A stretch of 36,675 nt of DNA from Hyphomicrobiales bacterium. GTDB taxonomy: Bacteria; Pseudomonadota; Alphaproteobacteria; Rhizobiales; Rhizobiaceae. The DNA lies in assembly GCA_011087605.1 (NCBI GenBank), contig JAALLE010000037.1, forward strand, positions 1 through 36,675, written 5' to 3'. The position numbers and the translations under genes are program-made. Shown in pieces: positions 7,661 to 14,876 of this stretch (position 1 is its first letter; every line of letters begins with the position of its first letter). The notes under the pieces are model-generated. The model saw only the letters and a list, made by a program, of their open reading frames with translations. It had not been told where the DNA came from and made no database searches.

Positions 7661-8377
7661 TCAGCCGGTCAGCAAGCTGACAAAGTGCCCGGCATAATAG
7701 GCGATCGCAGCTGCAGCGGATCCGATCAGCAATGTCTCCAGGCCAGATCTCCACCAAGGGTGCAGGGACCAGTTGCTTTTCAAAATGCCAATGGCAAAAA
7801 AGGTCATCGCTGTGGTGATGATTGCGACCGGGAATGGATCGTGGAGTGCCAGCAGGAAGGGCAGGAGCGGAACCAATCCGCAGGCCATGAATGAGAAGAA
7901 CGTTGCAAGGGCAGACCGCATCGGTCGCGGGTCGCCCGGTGCTTTGCCATACTCATCCACCAACATCATGTCGATCCAGGTTTCTTCGTTACTGGAAATC
8001 TCTTCCACAGCCCGTTCTAGCGTCTGACCTGAGAGACCCTTGTTCTGCAGTATCTGGCGAATTTCTTCGCGCTCGCCTTCCGGAACATCACGAATGTGCC
8101 GCCGCTCGACAGCTCGCAATCTCTCAATGTCTTCAAACTCGGCCTTTGTTGCGGAATAATTGCTTGCCGCCATGGAAAAACCATCCGCCAGCACGTTGGC
8201 GATTCCCAATGCCAGGATTATGGTCGGCGAAAATCCGGCCCCGTGAACCCCGGCGACAATGGCAAACGTGGTCACGGCGCCATCTATGCCGCCATACACA
8301 CAGTCTTTCAGATAGGCGTTTTTGAACGGCTGGGAGAGTCGTTCGCTGACTTCTTCGGCTGTATGTCCGTGTTCCAA
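7661..8377 (-). CDS. VIT1/CCC1-family iron/manganese transporter
   Basis: Integral membrane protein of 238 residues of the VIT1/CCC1 family, which move Fe2+ or Mn2+ across a membrane by proton exchange. Visible marks: GGIDGAVTTFAIVAG in the first hydrophobic segment, ALGIANVLADGFSMAASNY in the second, and a charged cytoplasmic segment rich in Glu (about residues 75-145, with ERLRAVERRHI and EEISSNEETW) that forms the metal-binding domain. Three more hydrophobic segments follow. The only possible start before residue 70 is the TTG at 8377, directly after an in-frame stop, with AGGTGA very close upstream; initiation may therefore be weak or regulated. An FNR-like box lies 57-70 nt upstream of the start. 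Confidence 0.9.
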   Translation of the reverse strand: MEHGHTAEEVSERLSQPFKNAYLKDCVYGGIDGAVTTFAIVAGVHGAGFSPTIILALGIANVLADGFSMAASNYSATKAEFEDIERLRAVERRHIRDVPEGEREEIRQILQNKGLSGQTLERAVEEISSNEETWIDMMLVDEYGKAPGDPRPMRSALATFFSFMACGLVPLLPFLLALHDPFPVAIITTAMTFFAIGILKSNWSLHPWWRSGLETLLIGSAAAAIAYYAGHFVSLLTG

Positions 8378-8390
8378 TGGTCACCTGTGA

Positions 8391-8406
8391 TGGGTTGATG
8401 AACCCA
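8391..8406 (-). promoter_or_regulatory. Small hairpin in the leader of the VIT-family gene
   Basis: A perfect TGGGTT / AACCCA inverted repeat with a 4-nt loop lies just upstream of the presumed ribosome binding site (AGGTGA at about 8381-8386) of the TTG-started transporter gene. It could modulate translation or be an operator half of a dimeric regulator. The stem is short and it may be chance. Confidence 0.3.
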
Positions 8407-8433
8407 GGATGATGGACATTGAGCGGCGCTGCT

Positions 8434-8447
8434 TTGAGCGAAATCAA
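8434..8447 (-). promoter_or_regulatory. FNR/FixK-like box upstream of the VIT-family gene
   Basis: TTGAG-CGAA-ATCAA on the plus strand, the same one-mismatch version of TTGAT-N4-ATCAA as the box upstream of the usp operon. It lies 57-70 nt before the start codon at 8377. No good -10 is seen at the ideal distance, so the promoter geometry is weaker than for usp. The rest of the 258-nt gap (8378-8635) shows no convincing gene; a minus-strand open frame runs through it but has no plausible start or recognised family. Confidence 0.55.
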
Positions 8448-8635
8448 TAAAAGTGACTATTGTTGCCAGCCGTCCTGCAACGAAGATTAGGACGTTATCC
8501 ACGCCATCCGTATCAAGGCATCGCCAGGGTACCTGGCGGGATGTTTCAATGTCAGTTACCAGCTCAGGCCGGGTTATGATGGCATCAAAATAGCCCGCGT
8601 GGGCGACAATGATACTGGTAATTCATCGAAATTGG

Positions 8636-9748
8636 TCAGTTGATCCCCTGCCACCAGTGAGGAAATGATCCGGTATTATGAACATCGACGATTTCACCAA
8701 TTTTCGGTGTCAGCAGGTTGATATTAGCAATTTCGGCTGCCGCAATTGTGCGAATGATGGGTTCATCCCAAGCATGATAGGCCAGATTAAACGTGCCCCA
8801 GTGAACCGGCAGCATGGTTTTGCCTCTGACGTCCCGGTGCACCTGAATGGATTCTTCCGGTGGCATGTGGATATCGCTCCATGAGTCGCCTGGACCATAG
8901 GAGCCGACTTTGATGATGGTTACATCGAAGGGACCGAAGCGATCTCCAATCTGTCGGAAGGCGGATGAATAGCCGGTGTCACCGCTGTAAAACAGGCGGT
9001 TGGTAGGGCCAATTATGGTCCAGGATGTCCACAGGGTTTGCTTGTAATCAAACGTACCGCGGTTGGAATAATGACGGGTCGGTGTGGCGATGAGTTTAAG
9101 CGAGCCAATTGATGCTTCTTGCCACCAGTCCAGTTCCTGGATTTGTCCCTCTGGGACACCCCATTGCACCAATTGAGTTTTGTTGCCGAGAGGGAGAAAA
9201 AACTGCGTGCCCTTTCTGGCCAAATGCCGGGTCGTAGCTTTGTCCAAATGATCATAGTGATTGTGGGAGATAACCACGGCGTCGATGCCCTGCAGGTCCT
9301 TCAACTTCAACGGCGTTGCATGAAACCTTGATGGTCCGATAAACGAAAATGGGGACACGCGCTCAGAAAATACCGGGTCAGTCAAAATTCGCTTGCCGTC
9401 AATTTCGACCAATACTGAAGCATGTCCAATCCAGGTCACACGCAACCCTTCTGGAGGTGGTAAAGTGAGGGATTTGGACGGAAACGGGACGACCGGGATT
9501 TCGCCCGTGGGAACAGATCGGGAATCAGCCGACAGCGCATCGGTCAGGCTCTTCCACGTAAATTCGAACGCAGCCTGTGGCTCGATATTGATGAAGCCAC
9601 CGTTCTCATACTGGGGCGACTTTAACAGGGCCTGTTTGTCAGCATCTGACAAAGGAGCACTCAGCCACCAGCCCAGCGTCGCACCACCCGCCACCAATAC
9701 GCCGATGATCAACAGCGCAATTAGGGAAACAATTTTAAAAATGCGCAT
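8636..9748 (-). CDS. Membrane-anchored metallo-beta-lactamase-fold hydrolase (RomA/NAPE-PLD-like)
   Basis: A 370-residue protein with one N-terminal hydrophobic segment (about residues 4-28, IVSLIALLIIGVLVAGGATL), which should anchor it with the catalytic domain outside the cytoplasm. The metal site is complete: HNHYDH at 162-167, His226 in TPTRHYSNRG, GDTGYS with Asp257, and His316 in PVHWGTF. The tryptophan-rich HWGTF and TRHYSNRG elements are typical of the branch that includes RomA/UlaG-like proteins and N-acyl-phosphatidylethanolamine phospholipase D. A phospholipid or lipid-derived substrate is therefore plausible but not shown. A perfect FNR-type box lies 115-128 nt upstream, in the divergent gap it shares with the DksA-like gene. 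Confidence 0.88.
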   Translation of the reverse strand: MRIFKIVSLIALLIIGVLVAGGATLGWWLSAPLSDADKQALLKSPQYENGGFINIEPQAAFEFTWKSLTDALSADSRSVPTGEIPVVPFPSKSLTLPPPEGLRVTWIGHASVLVEIDGKRILTDPVFSERVSPFSFIGPSRFHATPLKLKDLQGIDAVVISHNHYDHLDKATTRHLARKGTQFFLPLGNKTQLVQWGVPEGQIQELDWWQEASIGSLKLIATPTRHYSNRGTFDYKQTLWTSWTIIGPTNRLFYSGDTGYSSAFRQIGDRFGPFDVTIIKVGSYGPGDSWSDIHMPPEESIQVHRDVRGKTMLPVHWGTFNLAYHAWDEPIIRTIAAAEIANINLLTPKIGEIVDVHNTGSFPHWWQGIN

Positions 9749-9862
9749 CTGTTTGATCCCTTCAAATGCAGATGGTGAACGCCTGTCAGCCGCAAATCAT
9801 TCGCTCCCGAAATTGGTTGGACTGATGCTGCTCACCAATCTTCTACAGGCCGGACGGATTTA

Positions 9863-9876
9863 TTGATCAGGATCAA
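9863..9876. promoter_or_regulatory. Perfect FNR/FixK box in a divergent promoter gap
   Basis: TTGAT-CAGG-ATCAA, an exact match to the FNR/Anr/FixK consensus palindrome. It lies between the metallo-beta-lactamase-fold gene (start 9748, minus) and the DksA-like gene (start 9962, plus). Toward the DksA-like gene an AATATT element at 9900-9905 lies about 33 bp from the box centre, close to class II geometry. The rest of the 213-nt gap shows only an AAGGAA ribosome binding site at 9948-9953. Confidence 0.75.
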
Positions 9877-9961
9877 AGCGCCAGTTTCCAGATAAGTCCA
9901 ATATTTGGCCTAGTCAAACAATGGCGACTGTTGAGGCAAAACCAAAAAAGGAAATTCACCC

Positions 9962-10291
9962 ATGGAAGCTTTGAAAGTTAATGTTGAGGAATTTCGTCAA
10001 CGGTTGATGCTGCGCAAGGATGAGTTGCAAAAGCTTCTGGTTAGTCTGGAAGACAAATTGGACGACCCCAAAAGCCAAGATTTCAGCGAACACGCTACCG
10101 AAAGTGAATTTGACGAAGTCTATGAGTCACAAGGGCGCGAGGGTTTGAAAGAAATAGCTGCGATCGATGCGGCGCTCGACCGAATCTCAAATGATGAGTT
10201 CGCTATCTGTGTGGCATGCGGAAATCCGATTTCCGCCGAACGCCTTGATGCAGTGCCGCACGCGGCCATGTGCCGAAACTGCATGAAATAG
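9962..10291 (+). CDS. Short DksA/TraR-family zinc-finger protein
   Basis: Small cytoplasmic protein of 109 residues with the DksA/TraR C4 zinc finger: Cys83-x2-Cys86 (CVAC) and Cys104-x2-Cys107 (CRNC) at the C-terminus, preceded by a helical region that would form the coiled coil. DksA-type proteins enter the RNA polymerase secondary channel and change promoter output, often with ppGpp. This one is shorter than DksA (about 151) and closer to YbiI/TraR-type relatives, and it lacks an obvious DxxDxA coiled-coil tip, so DksA-like activity is uncertain. AAGGAA eight nucleotides before the ATG supports the start. The perfect FNR box upstream suggests induction at low oxygen. Confidence 0.88.
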   Translation: MEALKVNVEEFRQRLMLRKDELQKLLVSLEDKLDDPKSQDFSEHATESEFDEVYESQGREGLKEIAAIDAALDRISNDEFAICVACGNPISAERLDAVPHAAMCRNCMK

Positions 10292-10310
10292 ACCCTCCAG
10301 ACGCCTTGGA

Positions 10311-10327
10311 AGCGACCACGCGTCGCT
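10311..10327 (+). other. Short hairpin after the DksA-like gene
   Basis: AGCGAC / GTCGCT with a 5-nt loop in the 92-nt gap between the zinc-finger gene and the next membrane protein. No T-run follows, so this is at most a weak terminator or mRNA-end structure. Confidence 0.25.
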
Positions 10328-10383
10328 AGTTGCGTCAAATATCAGTCCTGATAAATTGTCTAAAACAATGGCGGGATTGAAAA

Positions 10384-10809
10384 TTGAAAACACCTTGGCA
10401 TCTCTGGGTTATTGGAATTGTTATGCTGTTGTGGAACGGCATGGGGGCCATGGACTATGTCATGACCGTCAGTCGCAATCCTGAATATCTGGCACAGTTC
10501 ACCCCCGAACGCCTGGCATTTCTGGATGCATTTCCGACCTGGGCCAAGGGTAGTTGGGCTCTGGCGGTATGGCTGTATGTCATAGGCAGCATTTTTATCT
10601 TGATGAGATTGCGACCTGCTGTCTGGCTGCTTTCCGCCGGGTTCTTTTTTATGATTGTGACGACCATCCACAATCTGTTTCTTGCAGAAGTGCCTGCGCA
10701 GGAAACCATGAGCGGTTTTGAAATTGCCTTCACGATAGTTTTGTTCCTGCTGGCAATATTGCAGATCGTTTATGCCCGATATCTGGCACGCAATGAAGTA
10801 CTGAATTAA
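10384..10809 (+). CDS. Small four-helix membrane protein of unknown function
   Basis: 141 residues with four hydrophobic segments at about 6-24, 56-75, 80-100 and 113-133. Starts at a TTG (10384) preceded by GGGA seven nucleotides upstream; an in-frame TGA immediately before rules out an earlier start. The N-terminus WHLWVIGIVMLLWNGMGAMD and the loop YLAQFTPERLAFLDAFPTW recall a widespread uncharacterised family of small inner-membrane proteins in proteobacteria, but I cannot assign a role. It lies in the same direction as, and 92 nt after, the DksA-like gene, so it may belong to the same stress transcript. Confidence 0.75.
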   Translation: MKTPWHLWVIGIVMLLWNGMGAMDYVMTVSRNPEYLAQFTPERLAFLDAFPTWAKGSWALAVWLYVIGSIFILMRLRPAVWLLSAGFFFMIVTTIHNLFLAEVPAQETMSGFEIAFTIVLFLLAILQIVYARYLARNEVLN

Positions 10810-10896
10810 TGATGCTCTGGACACAAGGCGAACCTCTGTTTTGATAGAATTGTATCGATGCCGGGTCGCTGGTGAGCCAGTTTTGGGAGTGAATTG

Positions 10897-12231
10897 ATGA
10901 GCCTGTTCAGGCAGTTGCAAAAGCGTGAAGCGGCCGATGATCCAATTCGGCTAGGGGTAATCGGCGCGGGGAAATTTGGCACCATGTTTCTGGCGCAAGC
11001 CGTCCGCCTTCCCGGAGTTCATGTCGTTGGTATTGCCGATTTGTCGGTCGAGACCGCCCGCTCCAATCTGCAGTTGGCGGGATGGAACGAACAACAATAT
11101 TCTGCGGCATCCTTTGACGACGCCCTGGCTCATCGATCCACTAATATTGTCGAAGATTCAAAGCTGTTGATCGATCATCCGGCGATTGAAATTATTGTGG
11201 AATGCACGGGTGATCCGTTGGTTGCGATAGACCATCTGGTTGCGTGTTTTGATGCCGGTAAGCACGTCATCAGCGCCACTGTAGAGGCGGATGCAGTTTG
11301 TGGTGCCAAGCTGTCGCAACTCGCCCGGCAGGCTGGAGTGATCTATTCCATGGCATATGGGGATCAGCCGGCAATGGTTTGCGAGCTTGTTGACTGGGCA
11401 CGAACATGCGGTTTTGACGTCGTTGCGGCGGGCCGTGGTCATAAATTGGATCCTCAGTTCCGCTTTTCTACCCCTGATACGGTTTGGGACCACTGGGGGC
11501 TCACCGCCGAACAGGCAGAGGTAGGAAGACTGAATCCCAAAATGTTCAACTCGTTTCTTGACGGTACCAAACCGGCTATTGAATCGGCTGCAGTGGCAAA
11601 TGCCTGTGGACTGGATGTTGCGGCAAACGGCCTCACATATCCGCGCGGGTCAATTGACGATCTGCCAAATCTGATGCGCCCGACCGGAGAGGGTGGCGTT
11701 TTGCCGAAGCCGGGCATGGTTGAGGTGCTTAACAGTCTCAATGAGGACGGGTCGGAAATTGGCTATGATATACGCATGGGTGTTTGGGTCGCTGTCCGGG
11801 CGGCCAATGACTATCACCAAAAATGTTTTGAAGAATACAAGGTCAAAACGGATGATAGCGGCCGCTATATCTGTGCCTATAAGCGCTGGCACCTGATCGG
11901 ACTTGAGCTTGGAATGTCGGTGGCCAGTGTCGGGTTGCGAAAAGAAGCCACCGGGATAGCCGATGAATTTCGCGCCGATGTTGTAGCAGTTGCCAAACGT
12001 GATCTGGCCGCGGGAGAGATTTTGGATGGGGAAGGGGGCTATTCTGTTGCCGGTCAATTGCGGCCGAGCGCCGTATCGGTGCCGATGGGTGCATTGCCGC
12101 TGGGGCTAACGGGAAACCTCCATCTCACACGAGCGGTTAAAAGGGACACTGTGCTCACTTATGACGATGTTGCGCTTGATGAAACAATGACGGCGGTAAA
12201 ATTGCGACGCGCATTGGAGGCGTCAATTTAG
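10897..12231 (+). CDS. NAD(P)-dependent oxidoreductase with C-terminal SAF-like domain
   Basis: 444-residue cytoplasmic protein. The N-terminus carries a Rossmann dinucleotide-binding loop (GVIGAGKFGTMFL) and IVECTGDP, as in homoserine dehydrogenase-like and Gfo/Idh/MocA-like proteins. The C-terminal part (about 345-440, AVAKRDLAAGEILDGEGGY to RAVKRDTVLTYDDV) has the shape of a SAF domain, as in antifreeze/FlgA and sugar-acid enzymes. This fusion is a known family often found with sugar-acid or aldonate catabolism genes, but none are next to it here, so the substrate is unknown. The ATG at 10897 is preferred over the adjacent TTG; GGGAG lies seven nucleotides upstream. The window shows no operon partner. 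Confidence 0.8.
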   Translation: MSLFRQLQKREAADDPIRLGVIGAGKFGTMFLAQAVRLPGVHVVGIADLSVETARSNLQLAGWNEQQYSAASFDDALAHRSTNIVEDSKLLIDHPAIEIIVECTGDPLVAIDHLVACFDAGKHVISATVEADAVCGAKLSQLARQAGVIYSMAYGDQPAMVCELVDWARTCGFDVVAAGRGHKLDPQFRFSTPDTVWDHWGLTAEQAEVGRLNPKMFNSFLDGTKPAIESAAVANACGLDVAANGLTYPRGSIDDLPNLMRPTGEGGVLPKPGMVEVLNSLNEDGSEIGYDIRMGVWVAVRAANDYHQKCFEEYKVKTDDSGRYICAYKRWHLIGLELGMSVASVGLRKEATGIADEFRADVVAVAKRDLAAGEILDGEGGYSVAGQLRPSAVSVPMGALPLGLTGNLHLTRAVKRDTVLTYDDVALDETMTAVKLRRALEASI

Positions 12232-12347
12232 TCGGGACTGTTGGGCGGAAAAATGCATCGAGAATGCGATGTCAGGATCAATGTTTTCGGTGGGCTTTGG
12301 CTGGCTAACAGCTTCTTCATTGTCGCGGAAATATACATAGGTGCTAA

Positions 12348-12716
12348 TTAATTCTGCTGGCTGACCTGTCGAACGGATAGAATTGAATCAATCTTGCGTA
12401 ATTCAAACCGACTGAGACTTCCCACAAATTCACTAAGTTTTTTGTATCCATAGATACGAGTATCAAAATCGGAATTTGCAGCCATGATGCTGCCGCCCAA
12501 AGTTGAAAGCGGATACCAGTCATCATTTGAATCGTTGTTCTCCATCGCCGATAAAATCAGTTTGATGGCATTTTTTGCGGGAAGCTTATTACTTTTGGCT
12601 TGTGCCCCGGATTTGGCGGGAGCAGTTTCGTCTATTATGTTTTCGACGAGCACAAAACGGTTGCAGATATTGCGAAGACTTTCGGGTATGTCACATGGGT
12701 TGTGCTGGGGTCGCTT
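12348..12716 (-). pseudogene. Truncated NYN/OST-HTH (LabA-like) gene: C-terminal remnant
   Basis: Minus-strand frame open from a TAA at 12717-12719 to the stop at 12348. Its C-terminal half (WYPLSTLGGSIMAANSDFD, RIYGYKKLSEFVGSL) is an OST-HTH/LOTUS RNA-binding domain. The segment before it (PESLRNICNRFVLVENI, then a Pro/Ala/Lys linker) is the end of a NYN (PIN-like RNase) domain. The whole catalytic N-terminus, about 130-150 residues with the acidic active site, is missing, and the stop blocks any upstream extension. The only usable start (GTG at 12653) has no ribosome binding site. I read it as a decayed gene whose 5' part was lost by rearrangement, although a 101-residue OST-HTH-only peptide could still be made. 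Confidence 0.7.
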
Positions 12717-12732
12717 TTAGTTCTGCTTGCAT

Positions 12733-12864
12733 ATGGTGGAATTGGGTATCGGGATGCGATCTCAAATTTTTGATGAGTATGGTAGCAAATCCACGGGCGA
12801 TATTACGCTAAAACGTTATCGTGAGCCTGTTGAAGTTTATCGTCTTGATGCACATGCCGGCTAG
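12733..12864 (+). pseudogene. Remnant tail of a class III nucleotidyl cyclase
   Basis: A plus-strand frame ending at TAG 12862-12864 reads GDITLKRYREPVEVYRLDA. This is the typical end of a class III adenylate/guanylate cyclase domain (LKG-x-x-x-PV-x-VY). Everything upstream in that frame is lost; at 12717-12732 it abuts the opposite-strand NYN/OST-HTH remnant. The intact cyclase at 12918-14594 runs in the opposite direction and is not the source of this tail in place. The match is short, so confidence is moderate. Confidence 0.45.
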
Positions 12865-12917
12865 TTGGCTACGCAAATTCACAATTTTGCTGCAACAAAT
12901 GTGGCTCCCTAAATCAG

Positions 12918-14594
12918 CTATCGCTCTGGCAACCCCGACCGTCGCAACATGTCGGCAATCGCAACCTTGTCTTCCTCCTGATCAAAAGGAAAACGAGAGG
13001 CGTCGTCAATTGTCAGACCATGTTGTTCGACCATGCTGCGAAATTCAGCAGATTTGACGATTGATGGGGTGTCGCAGGCCGCTACGGCATAAACAAGCGC
13101 ATGCAACGGAACGAGAGGTTTTCGTTCGTAGCCGTCTTGAGCGTGGCTGATTGCTGCATCCATATCGCCGATAATCGCATGCCCGATTGCAAGTATCGAC
13201 AAACGGTAGGCCATACTCGGTTGAGCCGCAGCCTGGTTGACTAATTTGGCAAGGTTTTCAACACCTTGGGTCGCATGGCCACCAAAAATGTCGGCAAGCG
13301 CCAGATCTTCTTCGGCCAGATGAAACCCCGGATTAATTGCAAGCGCACGCCTTGCATCCTTGATGCAGCCGTCGTGGTCGCGGCGCAGCCATAGTCGTAT
13401 TCTGGATCGATTGTGAAACACATAATCAACGTTGGGCCCGTGCTGAACCGCCTTGTTGGCGTATGACAGGACGGCATCGACATCGATCTCTTCAACGCGC
13501 TCGATGGCGAGGGGTATTGTTTGCATCATAGCATAGGCATGCATGGCAAGTGCCATGGGATTGTCCTGGGCCCTTGCTACGGTGGTCGACATGGTTTGGC
13601 GAGACAATGCGACGTTTTTTGCATCGAAATGGTGCATAAAAAATGCGGCCTTTGCCATGAGTTGTTGGATGGACAGGCCATCGTCTGATTGAGATGCATA
13701 AACCGCTCCGGCATAGGCATTTACATGGACACGAATGGCTGCGCTGACTTTATCAACCACGCCGTCGACAAAACTGAAAATATCATCGACCTTGTCGTCG
13801 ATCTTGGTTGACCAGAATGTTTCACCATTCGCCGCTACCGTAATCGACAGGTGAAGGCGGCATCTGTCTCCCGAGACACGGCATCGACCAGAGAGCAGAT
13901 AGGTTGGTGTGTCGCCCTTGTCTGTCCGTGTCGCGACCCGAACGCCAGATCGGTTTGAGAGTGCATTCAGCAATCCGCTTTGTAGTTCCAGCGCCAAGTC
14001 GGCGGCTGCCTCTGAGTCACCACCCTGGCTGAAAGGTTCCAACAGGATAACCGGCGTTATATCTTCCCCGGATTTCGGTACTGCGGCGTCACTGTTTGAT
14101 GTGTCGGACCAGTTCCAAATTCGGATGCGGCGGGTAATGTTTTTCAGTTCGTGTTCGCCACCATCCGCGAAGGCGGAGGTCATAGTGCCATCGAGCGAAT
14201 TGTAAACCTGATCCGAGATGGCAACACCACAGGGTTTGGCAACACTTTCAAGACGGGCCGCAATGTTGACACCATCACCAAGAATGTCGCCCTCTTCATC
14301 ATGAACGACATCGCCAAGATGAACGCCAATGCGAAGCTTGATCGTATCGTGATCTGTTAGTTTTTCCTGCGCAGCTATGGCGCAATTTACCGCATCCAAT
14401 GCAGAAGAGAACTCCACAAGCCAGCCATCTCCCATCCGCTTGATCACTTCGCCGCGGTGGCTGGCGACCAATGGCTCAAAGATCGAATGGCGCAATTTGC
14501 TGAGCGCTGCGAGTGTTGCCGTTTCGTCTGTTCCCATCATCTTGGAAAAACCGACGACATCGGCGGCCATTATTGCTGCTAGTCTGCGTTCCAA
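12918..14594 (-). CDS. Class III adenylate cyclase with TolB-like and TPR-like C-terminal region
   Basis: 558-residue soluble signalling protein. Residues 1-140 are a class III cyclase domain with metal-binding Asp12 (AADVVGFSKMM) and Asp56 (KRMGDGW), adenine-selecting Lys52 and Asp103 (GDILGDGVN), and the transition-state Asn110 and Arg114 (NIAAR). It should therefore make cAMP. Residues 150-290 resemble the TolB/FlgO-like region often fused to such cyclases (VILLEPFSQGG, LLSGRCRVSG). Residues 300-540 are helical repeats of TPR type (ALAINPGFHLAEEDLALADI). No membrane segment is present. It is monocistronic and faces away from cfa across a 282-nt gap. The sensing input is unknown. Confidence 0.92.
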   Translation of the reverse strand: MERRLAAIMAADVVGFSKMMGTDETATLAALSKLRHSIFEPLVASHRGEVIKRMGDGWLVEFSSALDAVNCAIAAQEKLTDHDTIKLRIGVHLGDVVHDEEGDILGDGVNIAARLESVAKPCGVAISDQVYNSLDGTMTSAFADGGEHELKNITRRIRIWNWSDTSNSDAAVPKSGEDITPVILLEPFSQGGDSEAAADLALELQSGLLNALSNRSGVRVATRTDKGDTPTYLLSGRCRVSGDRCRLHLSITVAANGETFWSTKIDDKVDDIFSFVDGVVDKVSAAIRVHVNAYAGAVYASQSDDGLSIQQLMAKAAFFMHHFDAKNVALSRQTMSTTVARAQDNPMALAMHAYAMMQTIPLAIERVEEIDVDAVLSYANKAVQHGPNVDYVFHNRSRIRLWLRRDHDGCIKDARRALAINPGFHLAEEDLALADIFGGHATQGVENLAKLVNQAAAQPSMAYRLSILAIGHAIIGDMDAAISHAQDGYERKPLVPLHALVYAVAACDTPSIVKSAEFRSMVEQHGLTIDDASRFPFDQEEDKVAIADMLRRSGLPER

Positions 14595-14809
14595 TTAATG
14601 CTCTCCCACGGCAAGAACGATAGCGGCTATCACTGGTGAAATCTACGATGGAATAGATTGCTCGATTCTTTCAACATTACTATTCGTTGAGTGTCGCAGG
14701 TCTGGCAATTTTGAGGCGCAGCAAATGCAAAAAATTGGACGCAAAGTCGACAGCCGGATACTCGAATATCGGGTGGATTCACCACTCACGGATAGGGTCC
14801 GTCTTTTCG

Positions 14810-14838
14810 TTGTTCTCTCCGCGTTTGGTGTATATTCT
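14810..14838 (+). promoter_or_regulatory. Candidate sigma-70-type promoter of cfa
   Basis: TTGTTC at 14810-14815, a 17-nt spacer, then TATTCT at 14833-14838 gives a plausible housekeeping promoter, about 38 nt before the cfa ATG. This is visual matching only. I see nothing else in the 14595-14876 gap. Confidence 0.4.
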
Positions 14839-14876
14839 CAAAATTGATTTCGGGCTGGTTGGGTTAAATCATAAAT

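Noticed and set aside
8308-8620. Minus-strand open frame through the gap between the MBL-fold gene and the VIT-family gene
   Set aside because: No credible start codon or ribosome binding site, overlap with the VIT-family gene, and no family match; the gap is better explained as promoter DNA with an FNR-like box.
12621-12771. Plus-strand frame with a convincing membrane segment (WVVLGSLLVLLAYGG)
   Set aside because: It is antisense to the NYN/OST-HTH remnant, whose minus-strand reading matches known domains over a longer stretch; the hydrophobic run is probably a complement artefact.
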